NCBI GenBank assembly: GCA_903901225.1
Contig: CAIUQE010000039.1
Location: 1-50,848, forward strand
Source of the DNA: Candidatus Omnitrophota bacterium
GTDB taxonomy: Bacteria; Omnitrophota; Gorgyraeia; Zapsychrales; Fredricksoniimonadaceae
Length of the DNA stretch: 50,848 bases
Reading direction: 5' to 3'
The notes under the pieces are model-generated. The model had not been told where the DNA came from. It saw only the letters and a list, made by a program, of their open reading frames with translations, and did no database searches. Below are positions 16,072-23,315 of this stretch, in pieces; within the stretch, counting starts at the first letter, position 1; every line of letters starts with the position of its first letter. Both the position numbers and the translations under genes were made by a program.

Positions 16072-17274
16072 ATGGCGATCTTTAGAGAGATCCCTCCGAC
16101 CGCCGGCCTTCCGATCCATGGGCCGGACCTGTTGTCTCTTTTCAGGCCCGGCAGCCTTGAGGAGGATTTCCGCCGGTATCTTGGCGTCCCTTGTGCCCGC
16201 GTGACCTGTTCCGGCACCGCGGCATTTTATTTTATCCTGGAAACGCTCAAGGGCCTCTCGGATAAAAAGACGGTCATCCTGCCGTCGTTTGTCTGCCCGC
16301 TGGTCCCGCTGGCCGTGCTCCGCGCCGGGCTCAAGGTCGCGCTGTGCGATACATTGCCGGACCGTTTTGATCTTGATCCGGCGTACCTGCAACAGGTGTG
16401 CGCAGGGCAGGACATCCTCGCCGTTGTGGCGGTGCACCTGGGCGGCATTCCCGTTGATATGGAGCCCCTCGTGCGGGCGGCCAGGAGTTGCGGTGCGTTC
16501 GTGGTCGAGGATTGCGCCCAGGCGCTGGGTGCGGCGCACCGGGGCCGTAAGGCGGGGACGCACGGGGATTTTTCGTTCTTCAGCCTTTGCCGCGGCAAGG
16601 GGCTTACCATGTATGAGGGCGGCGTCGCGGTCGCGGTGCAGGCGCGCCATGCCCGGGCGCTGGAGCTGACGATCGACCGGCTGGCCCGCGTTGATCCGCG
16701 CGCCGAGACCTTGAGGGTCCTGGAGCTTTTGGGGTACTGGGCCTTTTACCGGCCGCTGTTGTTCTGGTTTGTTTTCAAGCTGCCCCAGGACCACTGGATC
16801 CGTCGCGGCGACAGGGTGAGGGCGTTCGGGGAGATGTTCGCGGCGGATTTTCCGACGCACCGGGTGTCATGGCTGCGCCAGGCGGTTGTCCACGCTTCTT
16901 TCGGGCGACTGGAAGAGAGTATCGCGCGCCAGAGGGAGAAGGCCGCGGCGTACTTTCGGGAACTGGCGAGGGTTCCCGGCCTGCGCTGCGTCACGGAACT
17001 TCCCGGCGATATGGCGGTATATCCGTATGTGACAGCCATGTTTGACAGCCCGGCGGCGAGGGACAAGGCCTGGGAAAGGCTCGAGGGGCTTGGCCGGGGC
17101 GTTTCGATCATTTATGTCCACGCGCTGCCGGATTATGATTATTTGCGCGCGGCGATCCCCGCCGAGCCCTGCGCGCGGGGTCGTCACCTGGCGGCGGCAA
17201 CGCTGACGTTCTCCACCAGCGGGTTTTTGACCGCCGCTGACCGCGCTATTATTTTGAAGGAGCTGCAACGATGA
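16072..17274 (+). CDS. DegT/DnrJ/EryC1/StrS-family aminotransferase
   Basis: 400-residue PLP-dependent enzyme of the sugar aminotransferase family. The cofactor site is recognisable: VTCSGTAAFYF near residue 45-54, VVEDCAQALG with the pyridine-binding D147, and the Schiff-base Lys K176 in GDFSFFSLCRGKGL. Since K176 is present it should be an active aminotransferase rather than a dehydratase. It probably makes a 4-amino or 3-amino NDP-sugar. It is divergent from the GNAT/flippase operon, a combination reminiscent of aminosugar-lipid modification. The gene overlaps the next one by four bases (ATGA). Confidence 0.9.
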   Translation: MAIFREIPPTAGLPIHGPDLLSLFRPGSLEEDFRRYLGVPCARVTCSGTAAFYFILETLKGLSDKKTVILPSFVCPLVPLAVLRAGLKVALCDTLPDRFDLDPAYLQQVCAGQDILAVVAVHLGGIPVDMEPLVRAARSCGAFVVEDCAQALGAAHRGRKAGTHGDFSFFSLCRGKGLTMYEGGVAVAVQARHARALELTIDRLARVDPRAETLRVLELLGYWAFYRPLLFWFVFKLPQDHWIRRGDRVRAFGEMFAADFPTHRVSWLRQAVVHASFGRLEESIARQREKAAAYFRELARVPGLRCVTELPGDMAVYPYVTAMFDSPAARDKAWERLEGLGRGVSIIYVHALPDYDYLRAAIPAEPCARGRHLAAATLTFSTSGFLTAADRAIILKELQR

Positions 17275-19463
17275 TGTTCATGGATGTTGTCCTGATGGCG
17301 ATTATTGCCGGCGCGGGCCTGCTGCTGATCATCTTGCTGCGTCGCGAGGTCCGGCGGAAGACCAAAAGCCTGTTGCGCGAGATCCTTGAGCGCCGGCGCG
17401 TGGAGAACGAGGTCCGGGAACAGCGCAATGTGGCCACCACCTACCTTCAGGTCGCCGGGGTCATGCTGTGTTCCCTCGACGCTCGGGGACAGGTCACGCT
17501 GATCAATAAAAAAGGCCTTGAGATCCTGGGTTACAATGACGAGCAAGAGCTTCTGGGCAGGAACTGGTTCGACGTTGCCGTTCCCGAAGCGGCTGTCGCC
17601 GATGTCAGGGGCGTGTTTGCCCGGATGATGGCGGGTGATGTTGGTCCTGTTGAATATCACGAGAATCTTGTGAAGACCAGCCGGGGCGAGGAACGCCTGA
17701 TCGCGTTCCATAACGCGCTGCTCCACGACAGTGACGGGCAGGTGGCCGGGGTCTTTTTTTCGGGGGACGACATCACCGCGCGCAAGAAGGCGGAGCGGGA
17801 GCTCAACCTGAGCCGGCTGCGTTACCAGACGCTGTTCGACAAGGCGAGCGACGGCATCATGTTCATGGACAAAGAGGGCCGGATCATCGGGGCCAATGAA
17901 TCCTTCGCGCGGATGCATGGCTACAGCGTCGATGAGATCACAACCATGAATATCCGCGCGCTGATCGTTAACAGCAACTCCCGGCTGGTGCAGGAACGGA
18001 TGGCACAGATCATGCAGGGTGAGACGCTGCAGTTCGAGGTGACGCATATAACAAAAGACGGGCGCGTGGTCCAGCAGGAGATCAGCACAAGCTTCATCAC
18101 CATCGGTACCGAGAAGTTCGTCCAGTCGTTCCACCGCGACATCACCGAGCGAAAATTGCTCGAAGGACGCCTGATCACCATCGCGCGTTCCGACGCGTTG
18201 ACCCAGCTTCCCAACCGCGTGTGTTTCCTGGAGAAGGCGGGGCAGGAGATCCTGCGCGCGAAGCGGACCGGGCATCTGTGCGCGGTCCTGTTCGTTGACC
18301 TTGACCATTTCAAGAACGTGAATGACACGCTGGGCCATTCGGTGGGGGACGAACTTTTGAAGGATTCCGCCGCGAAGCTGGTCACCTGCATCCGTGAAAC
18401 GGATATCCTCGCGCGCCTTGGCGGCGACGAGTTCAGCGTGTTGCTCAGTGATCTGGAAAGCATCAATGACGCGCAAGCCATCGCGGAGCGCATCCGCGAG
18501 AAGTTCAACGCGCCGCGGATCATCGTTGGAAATGATCTTTTTGTCACCGCGAGCGTGGGCATCGCGGTCCATCCCAGTGACGGTGAGCACCTCGAGGATC
18601 TCCTGAAGAACGCGGATACGGCCATGTACGCGGCGAAGGCCTCGGGCCGCAACACGTATTGTTTCTTTGACCAGGTCATGCATGAGAACGCGGCCAGCAA
18701 GATGAAGGTGGAGAGGTATTTACGCGATGCGCTCGAAAAGAAGGAGTTCGCGCTGTTTTACCAGCCGATCGTCAGTATGGCTGATGGCAAAGTCCGGGGT
18801 TTTGAGGCTTTGCTCCGCTGGTTCAAGGCTGATGGTGAACTTGTCCTTCCCGGAGAATTCATCGGCGTGGCCGAGGAGACGGGACTTATCATTGCCATCG
18901 GCGAATGGGCCCTGCATGAGGCGTGCCGGTTCAACAAGCGCCTGTGCGATGAAGGGCACGCGGGCCTGGTGATGTCGGTCAACATGTCCGTGGCCCAGTT
19001 GCGCTGGAAGAACCTGGTCGGGATCATCAAAAGCGCGCTTGACCAGAGCGGCCTGCCGCCGCATTTGCTGGAGGTCGAGGTGACCGAGAGTTTGTTCATC
19101 GAGTCGCTGGACGAGGCTATCGGGGTCCTGAACGCGATCAGGGACCTGGGTGTGCATGTGTCTCTTGACGATTTCGGGACGGGCTATTCCTCGCTGGTCC
19201 ACCTGCTGAAACTGCCCATCGGAAGCCTGAAGATCGACCGCATCTTCATCAGGGAGATCGCCAGGGACGGGGACGAGAACGCCATGATCCCCGCGATCAT
19301 CGACCTGGCGCACAAGCTAAAGCTCCAGGTCATCGCCGAAGGCGTGGAGGCGGGGGCGCAGGTCGAGAAGCTCCTGCGCGACCGCTGCGATTATTACCAG
19401 GGGTACTACCTGAGCAAGCCCATCAAGGCCGATGAAGTCCTTCCTTTCCTGGCCACACATTAG
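17271..19463 (+). CDS. PAS-PAS-GGDEF-EAL cyclic-di-GMP signalling protein
   Basis: 730 residues. One N-terminal transmembrane helix (3-24) is followed by a charged linker (RRKTKSLLREILERRR) like that in the kinase at 315. Two PAS domains span about 50-165 and 180-295. The GGDEF domain has an intact catalytic motif at 384-388 and the EAL domain an intact EALLRW at 512, plus the DDFGTGYSS loop, so both synthesis and hydrolysis of c-di-GMP are possible. AAGGAG lies 8 bases before the ATG, which overlaps the aminotransferase stop, so envelope-sugar synthesis and c-di-GMP signalling may be co-expressed. No RxxD inhibitory site is obvious to me. Confidence 0.94.
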   Translation: MMFMDVVLMAIIAGAGLLLIILLRREVRRKTKSLLREILERRRVENEVREQRNVATTYLQVAGVMLCSLDARGQVTLINKKGLEILGYNDEQELLGRNWFDVAVPEAAVADVRGVFARMMAGDVGPVEYHENLVKTSRGEERLIAFHNALLHDSDGQVAGVFFSGDDITARKKAERELNLSRLRYQTLFDKASDGIMFMDKEGRIIGANESFARMHGYSVDEITTMNIRALIVNSNSRLVQERMAQIMQGETLQFEVTHITKDGRVVQQEISTSFITIGTEKFVQSFHRDITERKLLEGRLITIARSDALTQLPNRVCFLEKAGQEILRAKRTGHLCAVLFVDLDHFKNVNDTLGHSVGDELLKDSAAKLVTCIRETDILARLGGDEFSVLLSDLESINDAQAIAERIREKFNAPRIIVGNDLFVTASVGIAVHPSDGEHLEDLLKNADTAMYAAKASGRNTYCFFDQVMHENAASKMKVERYLRDALEKKEFALFYQPIVSMADGKVRGFEALLRWFKADGELVLPGEFIGVAEETGLIIAIGEWALHEACRFNKRLCDEGHAGLVMSVNMSVAQLRWKNLVGIIKSALDQSGLPPHLLEVEVTESLFIESLDEAIGVLNAIRDLGVHVSLDDFGTGYSSLVHLLKLPIGSLKIDRIFIREIARDGDENAMIPAIIDLAHKLKLQVIAEGVEAGAQVEKLLRDRCDYYQGYYLSKPIKADEVLPFLATH

Positions 19464-19536
19464 CATCGGGGATACCTTAAATATCCCCTAAATGATGATC
19501 TTTTTATTGGACAAAACAGCGCGGGCCTGATATCTT

Positions 19537-19555
19537 GATAATGATTCTCAAGTTC
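19537..19555 (+). promoter_or_regulatory. Fur box upstream of fur
   Basis: GATAATGATTCTCAAGTTC matches 14 of 19 positions of the classical Fur box GATAATGATAATCATTATC. It lies 20 bases before the fur ATG, in position for autoregulation. Confidence 0.65.
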
Positions 19556-19575
19556 AAATTTCAGGGGGGCGGACC

Positions 19576-20010
19576 ATGCTGGATGAAAAAGACAAAAGCG
19601 CGTTGCACGATTTCCTCCTGCGCGAAGGGCTGAAATTCAGCGCCCAGCGCCTGAAGGTGCTCGAGGTCGTGCGCCGCGGGGCGAGGCACCTTACCGCGGG
19701 CGAGATCTACAAGCATACGCAGGCCAAATATCCCGGGATAGGCTACGCCACGATCTACCGCACCTTGCGCCTGCTGTGCCAGGCGGGCCTTTGCGTTGAG
19801 CTCAAATGCGAGGACGGGGTTTGCCGCTATGAATACGCGGGCGGCGCCGTCCACCACGACCATCTCATCTGCACCAAATGCGGCCGTATTGTCGAAGTGG
19901 TGGACCCCGAGATCGAGCGCCTGCAGGAACGCCTTTTTAAGGTCAACGGGTTCTTGCCCCAGCGCCACAGGATGGAGCTTTATGGCATCTGTAACAGGTG
20001 TAAGAAATGA
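19576..20010 (+). CDS. fur: Fur-family ferric uptake repressor
   Basis: 144-residue metal-dependent repressor. The N-terminal winged helix (residues 15-85) includes LKFSAQRLKVLEVV and GIGYATIYRTLRLL. The dimerisation/metal domain begins with VHHDHLICTKCG; C99/C102 and C139/C142 (CNRC) form the structural zinc site. PerR and Zur share this fold, but a Fur box in front of this gene and before feoB favours iron regulation. A GGGGGG-rich ribosome site lies upstream. No terminator is obvious before the repeat at 20033. Confidence 0.9.
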   Translation: MLDEKDKSALHDFLLREGLKFSAQRLKVLEVVRRGARHLTAGEIYKHTQAKYPGIGYATIYRTLRLLCQAGLCVELKCEDGVCRYEYAGGAVHHDHLICTKCGRIVEVVDPEIERLQERLFKVNGFLPQRHRMELYGICNRCKK

Positions 20011-20032
20011 ACTATTCTCCGGCGCCTGAAAT

Positions 20033-20116
20033 CATTTCGCCTGCCTTAACGCGCCACCCTACCGGCTTCGCTTCGCTCCAGGCGGCAGGGTACCTGGCGC
20101 TCGGCGCGGCGAAAAT
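20033..20116 (-). repeat. dispersed repeat, copy 2 (inverted relative to 4239-4326)
   Basis: Its reverse complement matches the first copy nearly throughout: TTCGCCGCGCCGAGCGCCAGG, then GCCTGGAGCGAAG, AAGCCGG, AGGGTGGCGCG and TAAGGCAGGCGA. Ends are ATTTCGCC and GGCGAAAAT, a shorter terminal repeat than in copy 1. It fills the fur-feoB gap and abuts the Fur box; strong folding could also stop transcription from fur. Confidence 0.8.
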
Positions 20117-20154
20117 AAAGCGCACTGAATAGAATTATTTTTTTTGCATCATTG

Positions 20155-20171
20155 TTGATAATGAGTATCAA
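20155..20171 (+). promoter_or_regulatory. Fur box upstream of feoB
   Basis: TTGATAATGAGTATCAA is a perfect palindrome (TTGATA, 5-base centre, TATCAA) and the overlapping GATAATGAGTATCAATATT matches 15 of 19 Fur-box positions. It lies 21 bases before the feoB start, with GAAGGAGG in between. Confidence 0.75.
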
Positions 20172-20192
20172 TATTAAAATGAAGGAGGGCGC

Positions 20193-22508
20193 ATGGCGGT
20201 GGTCAGATTGAGCGAAATACCGGTCAAGGGGACCTGCAGGGTGGTGAAGGTGACGGGCGAGAAGGCGATCCGCAAGCGCTTGCTTGAAATGGGCTTCGTG
20301 AAGGGGACGGAGATCCACGTCACCAAGCACGCCCCTCTCGGCGACCCCATGGAACTGGTGCTCAAGGGCTATCACGTGTCGCTGCGCCGCGAAGAGGCCA
20401 ATGACGTGAACGTCGAGGCTTCGGCCTTTGATCCTGCGGTGGACAAGAAGAAACTCAGGATCGCCTTGTGCGGTAACCCCAACGCCGGCAAGACCAGCCT
20501 GTTCAACGCGCTGACCGGTTCGCGCCAGCACGTCGGCAACTGGGCCGGCGTGACGGTCGAGAAAAAAGAGGGATACACCAACTTTGGTGATTATGCCGTT
20601 GAGGTTGTCGACCTTCCGGGCACGTACAGCCTGACCGCCTTCTCCATGGAAGAGCTCGTCGCGCGCGATTACATCATCCACCAGAGCCCGGATGTGGTCA
20701 TTAACGTGATCGACTCGACGAATCTGGAGCGCAACCTTTATTTGACCACGCAGTTGATCGAACTGGGGTGCAAGGCCGTGGTCGCGCTGAATATGGCCGA
20801 TGAGGCCAAGCATAAGGGGATCGAGATCGATAGGCTGAAGTTGGGCGGGCTTCTGGGCATGCCGGTCGTAGCAACCGTCGGGAGCACGGGGGCGGGGATC
20901 GAGGACCTCCTGCGCGAGGCCGTGGCCGTCAAGGAAGCCAAGGAACCTCTTTCGCGGCACATCCATATCAATTACGGCGCCGAGGCGGAGGAGGAGATCA
21001 AAAAGATCCAGGCCGAACTGCGGAAAGATGACATCCTCGCGAACCTTTATTCCACGCGCTGGTTCGCGGTCAAGCTGCTGGAGCACGACAAGCAGGTGGT
21101 CGATGAGGCCATGGCCAAGTCCAGCGGCCATGAGGCGGTCCTGCGCCAGGTCGAGGTCAGCCACGCGCATATCGAGAATATCCTTGCCGACGAGAGCGAG
21201 ATCATCCTCGCCGACGCGCGCTACGGCTTTATCAAGGGCGTGCTGGCCGAGACCTACAGCCACCGGTCGCTCGACCGGGCCACGTTCTCCGACCAGATCG
21301 ACAAAGTCCTGACCAACCGCGTCCTGGGGATCCCCATTCTTGTCGGATTATTGTGGGTCATGTTCCAGGCCACGTTCAACGTGGGCGCCTATCCGATGGC
21401 CTGGATCAACCTGCTGGTGGGGCAGGTCAGCGGGCTCATCGCGGGGATCATGCCCGACGGCATTCTCAAAGACCTTATCGTGAACGGGATCATTTCCGGG
21501 GCTGGCGGCGTTATCGCGTTCCTGCCCAACATCATGATCCTGTTCCTGTTCATTTCCCTGTTCGAGGACACGGGCTACATGGCGCGCGCGGCGTTCATCA
21601 TGGACCGGGTGATGCACACGCTGGGGTTGCACGGCAAAAGTTTCATCCCCATGATCATGGGCTTTGGTTGCAATACGACGGCGATCATCAGCACGCGGTC
21701 GCTGGAGAACCAGACTGACCGGATGCTGACGATCCTGATCAATCCCTTGATCAGCTGCAGCGCGCGCCTGCCGGTGTACATCCTCCTGGCCGGCACGTTC
21801 TTCGGCAAGAACGCGGGCAACGTGATCTTCGGGATCTATCTGGCGGGGATCGTGCTGGCGATCCTGCTGGGGCGCTTGTTCCGCAAGACGCTCTTTAAGG
21901 GAGAAGCCGCGCCGTTCGTCATGGAATTGCCGCCGTACCGGATACCGAGCGTCAAGAGCATCCTGATCCACATGTGGGAAAAGGGGTCGATATTCCTGAA
22001 AAAGGTCGGCGGGGTGATCCTGATCGCGGCGATCATCATCTGGTTCGTCACCGCGTTCCCGAGGCCGGTCCCGGTGGCCGGGGCCTCGACCGCGGTCTCA
22101 CCGGACGCCATGTCCGAAAGTTACGCGGGGCGCGCCGGAAAGTTCATTGAACCCGTTCTCAAGCCGCTGGGTTTCAACTGGAAGGCGGGCGTGGCGCTGA
22201 TGACAGGCGTCGCGGCCAAGGAGATCGTGGTCTCGACGTTCGGCGTTCTGTATCATATCGGCGGCAAGGTGAGCCGCGACAGCGAAGTGCTGCGCGACGC
22301 GCTCAAGCAGGACATGACGCCGCTCGCGGCGCTCTCGTTCATGCTCTTCACGCTGATCTACATCCCCTGCGTCGGGGCTTTGGGGGCCATGTACCGCGAA
22401 CTGGGGTCGCTCAAATGGACGCTCTTCGGGATCGGGTATAGTATGTCGCTGGCCTGGTGCGTGTCATTCGCCGTATTCCAGGGCGGGTTGTTGCTTGGGT
22501 TTAAATAA
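20193..22508 (+). CDS. feoB: FeoA-FeoB fusion, ferrous iron transporter
   Basis: 771-residue inner-membrane Fe2+ transporter. Residues 1-75 are a complete FeoA-like SH3 domain (RKRLLEMGFVKGTEI) fused in front of FeoB. The GTPase domain has GNPNAGKTS at 94-102, the switch-I region HVGNWAGVTVEKK, DLPGTYS and NMAD. The membrane part has the two Gate repeats, with GFGCNTTAI and the related second-half segment AAKEIVVSTFGVL. Fusion replaces a separate feoA gene, which is absent nearby. A Fur box precedes it, so it should be induced by iron starvation. It is followed 17 bases later by a FeoB-associated peptide. Length and motifs are intact. Confidence 0.96.
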   Translation: MAVVRLSEIPVKGTCRVVKVTGEKAIRKRLLEMGFVKGTEIHVTKHAPLGDPMELVLKGYHVSLRREEANDVNVEASAFDPAVDKKKLRIALCGNPNAGKTSLFNALTGSRQHVGNWAGVTVEKKEGYTNFGDYAVEVVDLPGTYSLTAFSMEELVARDYIIHQSPDVVINVIDSTNLERNLYLTTQLIELGCKAVVALNMADEAKHKGIEIDRLKLGGLLGMPVVATVGSTGAGIEDLLREAVAVKEAKEPLSRHIHINYGAEAEEEIKKIQAELRKDDILANLYSTRWFAVKLLEHDKQVVDEAMAKSSGHEAVLRQVEVSHAHIENILADESEIILADARYGFIKGVLAETYSHRSLDRATFSDQIDKVLTNRVLGIPILVGLLWVMFQATFNVGAYPMAWINLLVGQVSGLIAGIMPDGILKDLIVNGIISGAGGVIAFLPNIMILFLFISLFEDTGYMARAAFIMDRVMHTLGLHGKSFIPMIMGFGCNTTAIISTRSLENQTDRMLTILINPLISCSARLPVYILLAGTFFGKNAGNVIFGIYLAGIVLAILLGRLFRKTLFKGEAAPFVMELPPYRIPSVKSILIHMWEKGSIFLKKVGGVILIAAIIIWFVTAFPRPVPVAGASTAVSPDAMSESYAGRAGKFIEPVLKPLGFNWKAGVALMTGVAAKEIVVSTFGVLYHIGGKVSRDSEVLRDALKQDMTPLAALSFMLFTLIYIPCVGALGAMYRELGSLKWTLFGIGYSMSLAWCVSFAVFQGGLLLGFK

Positions 22509-22525
22509 AAACGAAAGGAACTGTT

Positions 22526-22675
22526 ATGGAAATGGTCATTGTATGCGTTATTTTTGGCGTGGCGGTATTCAGCATGGCGGGGTACCTGAAAAAGTCCGTG
22601 GCCAAGGGGGACGATTGCCACTGCGCTGAAGGCTCCAGCTGCCATGGCAAGTCGAAGTCCGGTAACTGCTGCTGA
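22526..22675 (+). CDS. FeoB-associated Cys-rich membrane peptide
   Basis: 49 codons from ATG 22526 to TGA 22673-22675, with AAAGGAA 6 bases upstream. Residues 2-20 form one membrane helix (MVIVCVIFGVAVFSMAGYL). The tail has five cysteines and two His: CHC, SCH and a terminal CC. Small one-helix Cys-rich proteins directly after feoB belong to the FeoB-associated family and may chaperone iron or sense redox state. It is co-transcribed with feoB at a 17-base spacing. Confidence 0.85.
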   Translation: MEMVIVCVIFGVAVFSMAGYLKKSVAKGDDCHCAEGSSCHGKSKSGNCC

Positions 22676-22683
22676 GCGGCGAG

Positions 22684-22704
22684 CCGGAGAAATCCGGTTA
22701 TAAT
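22684..22704 (+). terminator. weak hairpin after the feo genes
   Basis: CCGGA-GAAA-TCCGG (22684-22697) is a short stem with a GNRA tetraloop followed by TTATAATTTT. The stem is only five pairs, so termination would be partial. A second TATAAT inside it (22699-22704) is an alternative reading. Confidence 0.3.
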
Positions 22705-22705
22705 T

Positions 22706-22735
22706 TTGTCGTGAAGCCGGAAGTTTTGGTATAAT
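22706..22735 (+). promoter_or_regulatory. extended -10 promoter for the hemerythrin gene
   Basis: TGGTATAAT at 22727-22735 fits the extended -10 consensus TGnTATAAT. A weak TTGTCG lies at 22706-22711, 18 bases before the -10. Transcription would start near 22742. Confidence 0.5.
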
Positions 22736-22773
22736 CAACCAAAGATCCTGATAATATTTTTTGTCACGTTTGA

Positions 22774-22798
22774 GGGTCTGTTTTTTAAATCAGGACCC
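22774..22798 (+). other. leader hairpin before the hemerythrin gene
   Basis: GGGTCTG (22774-22780) pairs with CAGGACCC (22791-22798), one bulged G, with a T-rich loop and TTTTAAAG after it. It could act as an attenuator or a stabilising leader structure. No riboswitch class is recognised. Confidence 0.3.
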
Positions 22799-22829
22799 AT
22801 TTTAAAGGGTTATAGGGACAGGAGCCGTT

Positions 22830-23237
22830 ATGCCGATCATGGATTGGAGCGAAAGTTTGAGGGTGGGTATTGATGTTATTGATGAGCAACACGCGAAGCT
22901 GGTCAAGCTTGTGAATCAGCTGTATGACGCGATGGTCGCCGGTAAAGGCAAGCTGGTTCTGGGCACGGTCCTTACGGAACTTATTGAATATACCGTTTAT
23001 CATTTTAATACCGAAGAAGAGCTTTTTAAGCGCCATGGTTATCCGGACGCGGTGAACCATATCAGGGAGCATAATGACCTGGCCCGGACGGCGAAGGAGC
23101 TTAAGATCGCTTACGAGAGCAATAAAGCCACGGTGACGTTTGACACCATGAAGTTCCTGAAAGACTGGCTGGTCAACCATATCATGAAATCAGACAAGGC
23201 TTATGCCCCCTTCCTCAAGAGCAAGGGCGAGAAGTAG
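22830..23237 (+). CDS. bacteriohemerythrin
   Basis: 135-residue single-domain O2-binding diiron protein. The ligands follow the family pattern: H in DEQHAKL (about residue 21), H and E in YHFNTEEELF (about 58 and 62), the HxxxH pair in HIREHNDL (about 77 and 81), and H plus D in NHIMKSDKAY (about 117-122). It begins with the typical WSESLRVGID. It likely binds or delivers oxygen at low concentration, or protects the iron enzymes here. GGAG lies upstream of the ATG. Confidence 0.93.
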   Translation: MPIMDWSESLRVGIDVIDEQHAKLVKLVNQLYDAMVAGKGKLVLGTVLTELIEYTVYHFNTEEELFKRHGYPDAVNHIREHNDLARTAKELKIAYESNKATVTFDTMKFLKDWLVNHIMKSDKAYAPFLKSKGEK

Positions 23238-23315
23238 TTGCGCGCTTGATCTGACCGGCTACAATACTTTCCGTTCTTGCGTTGGCAACATCCGGGATAA
23301 AAGGAGCATTGTTTG

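Noticed and set aside
20046-21263. Minus-strand frame opposite the FeoAB gene running into the repeat
   Set aside because: Shadow frame; its end only translates the dispersed repeat.
22684-22829. Riboswitch in the hemerythrin leader
   Set aside because: The hairpins are short and match no known riboswitch core; kept only as leader structures.
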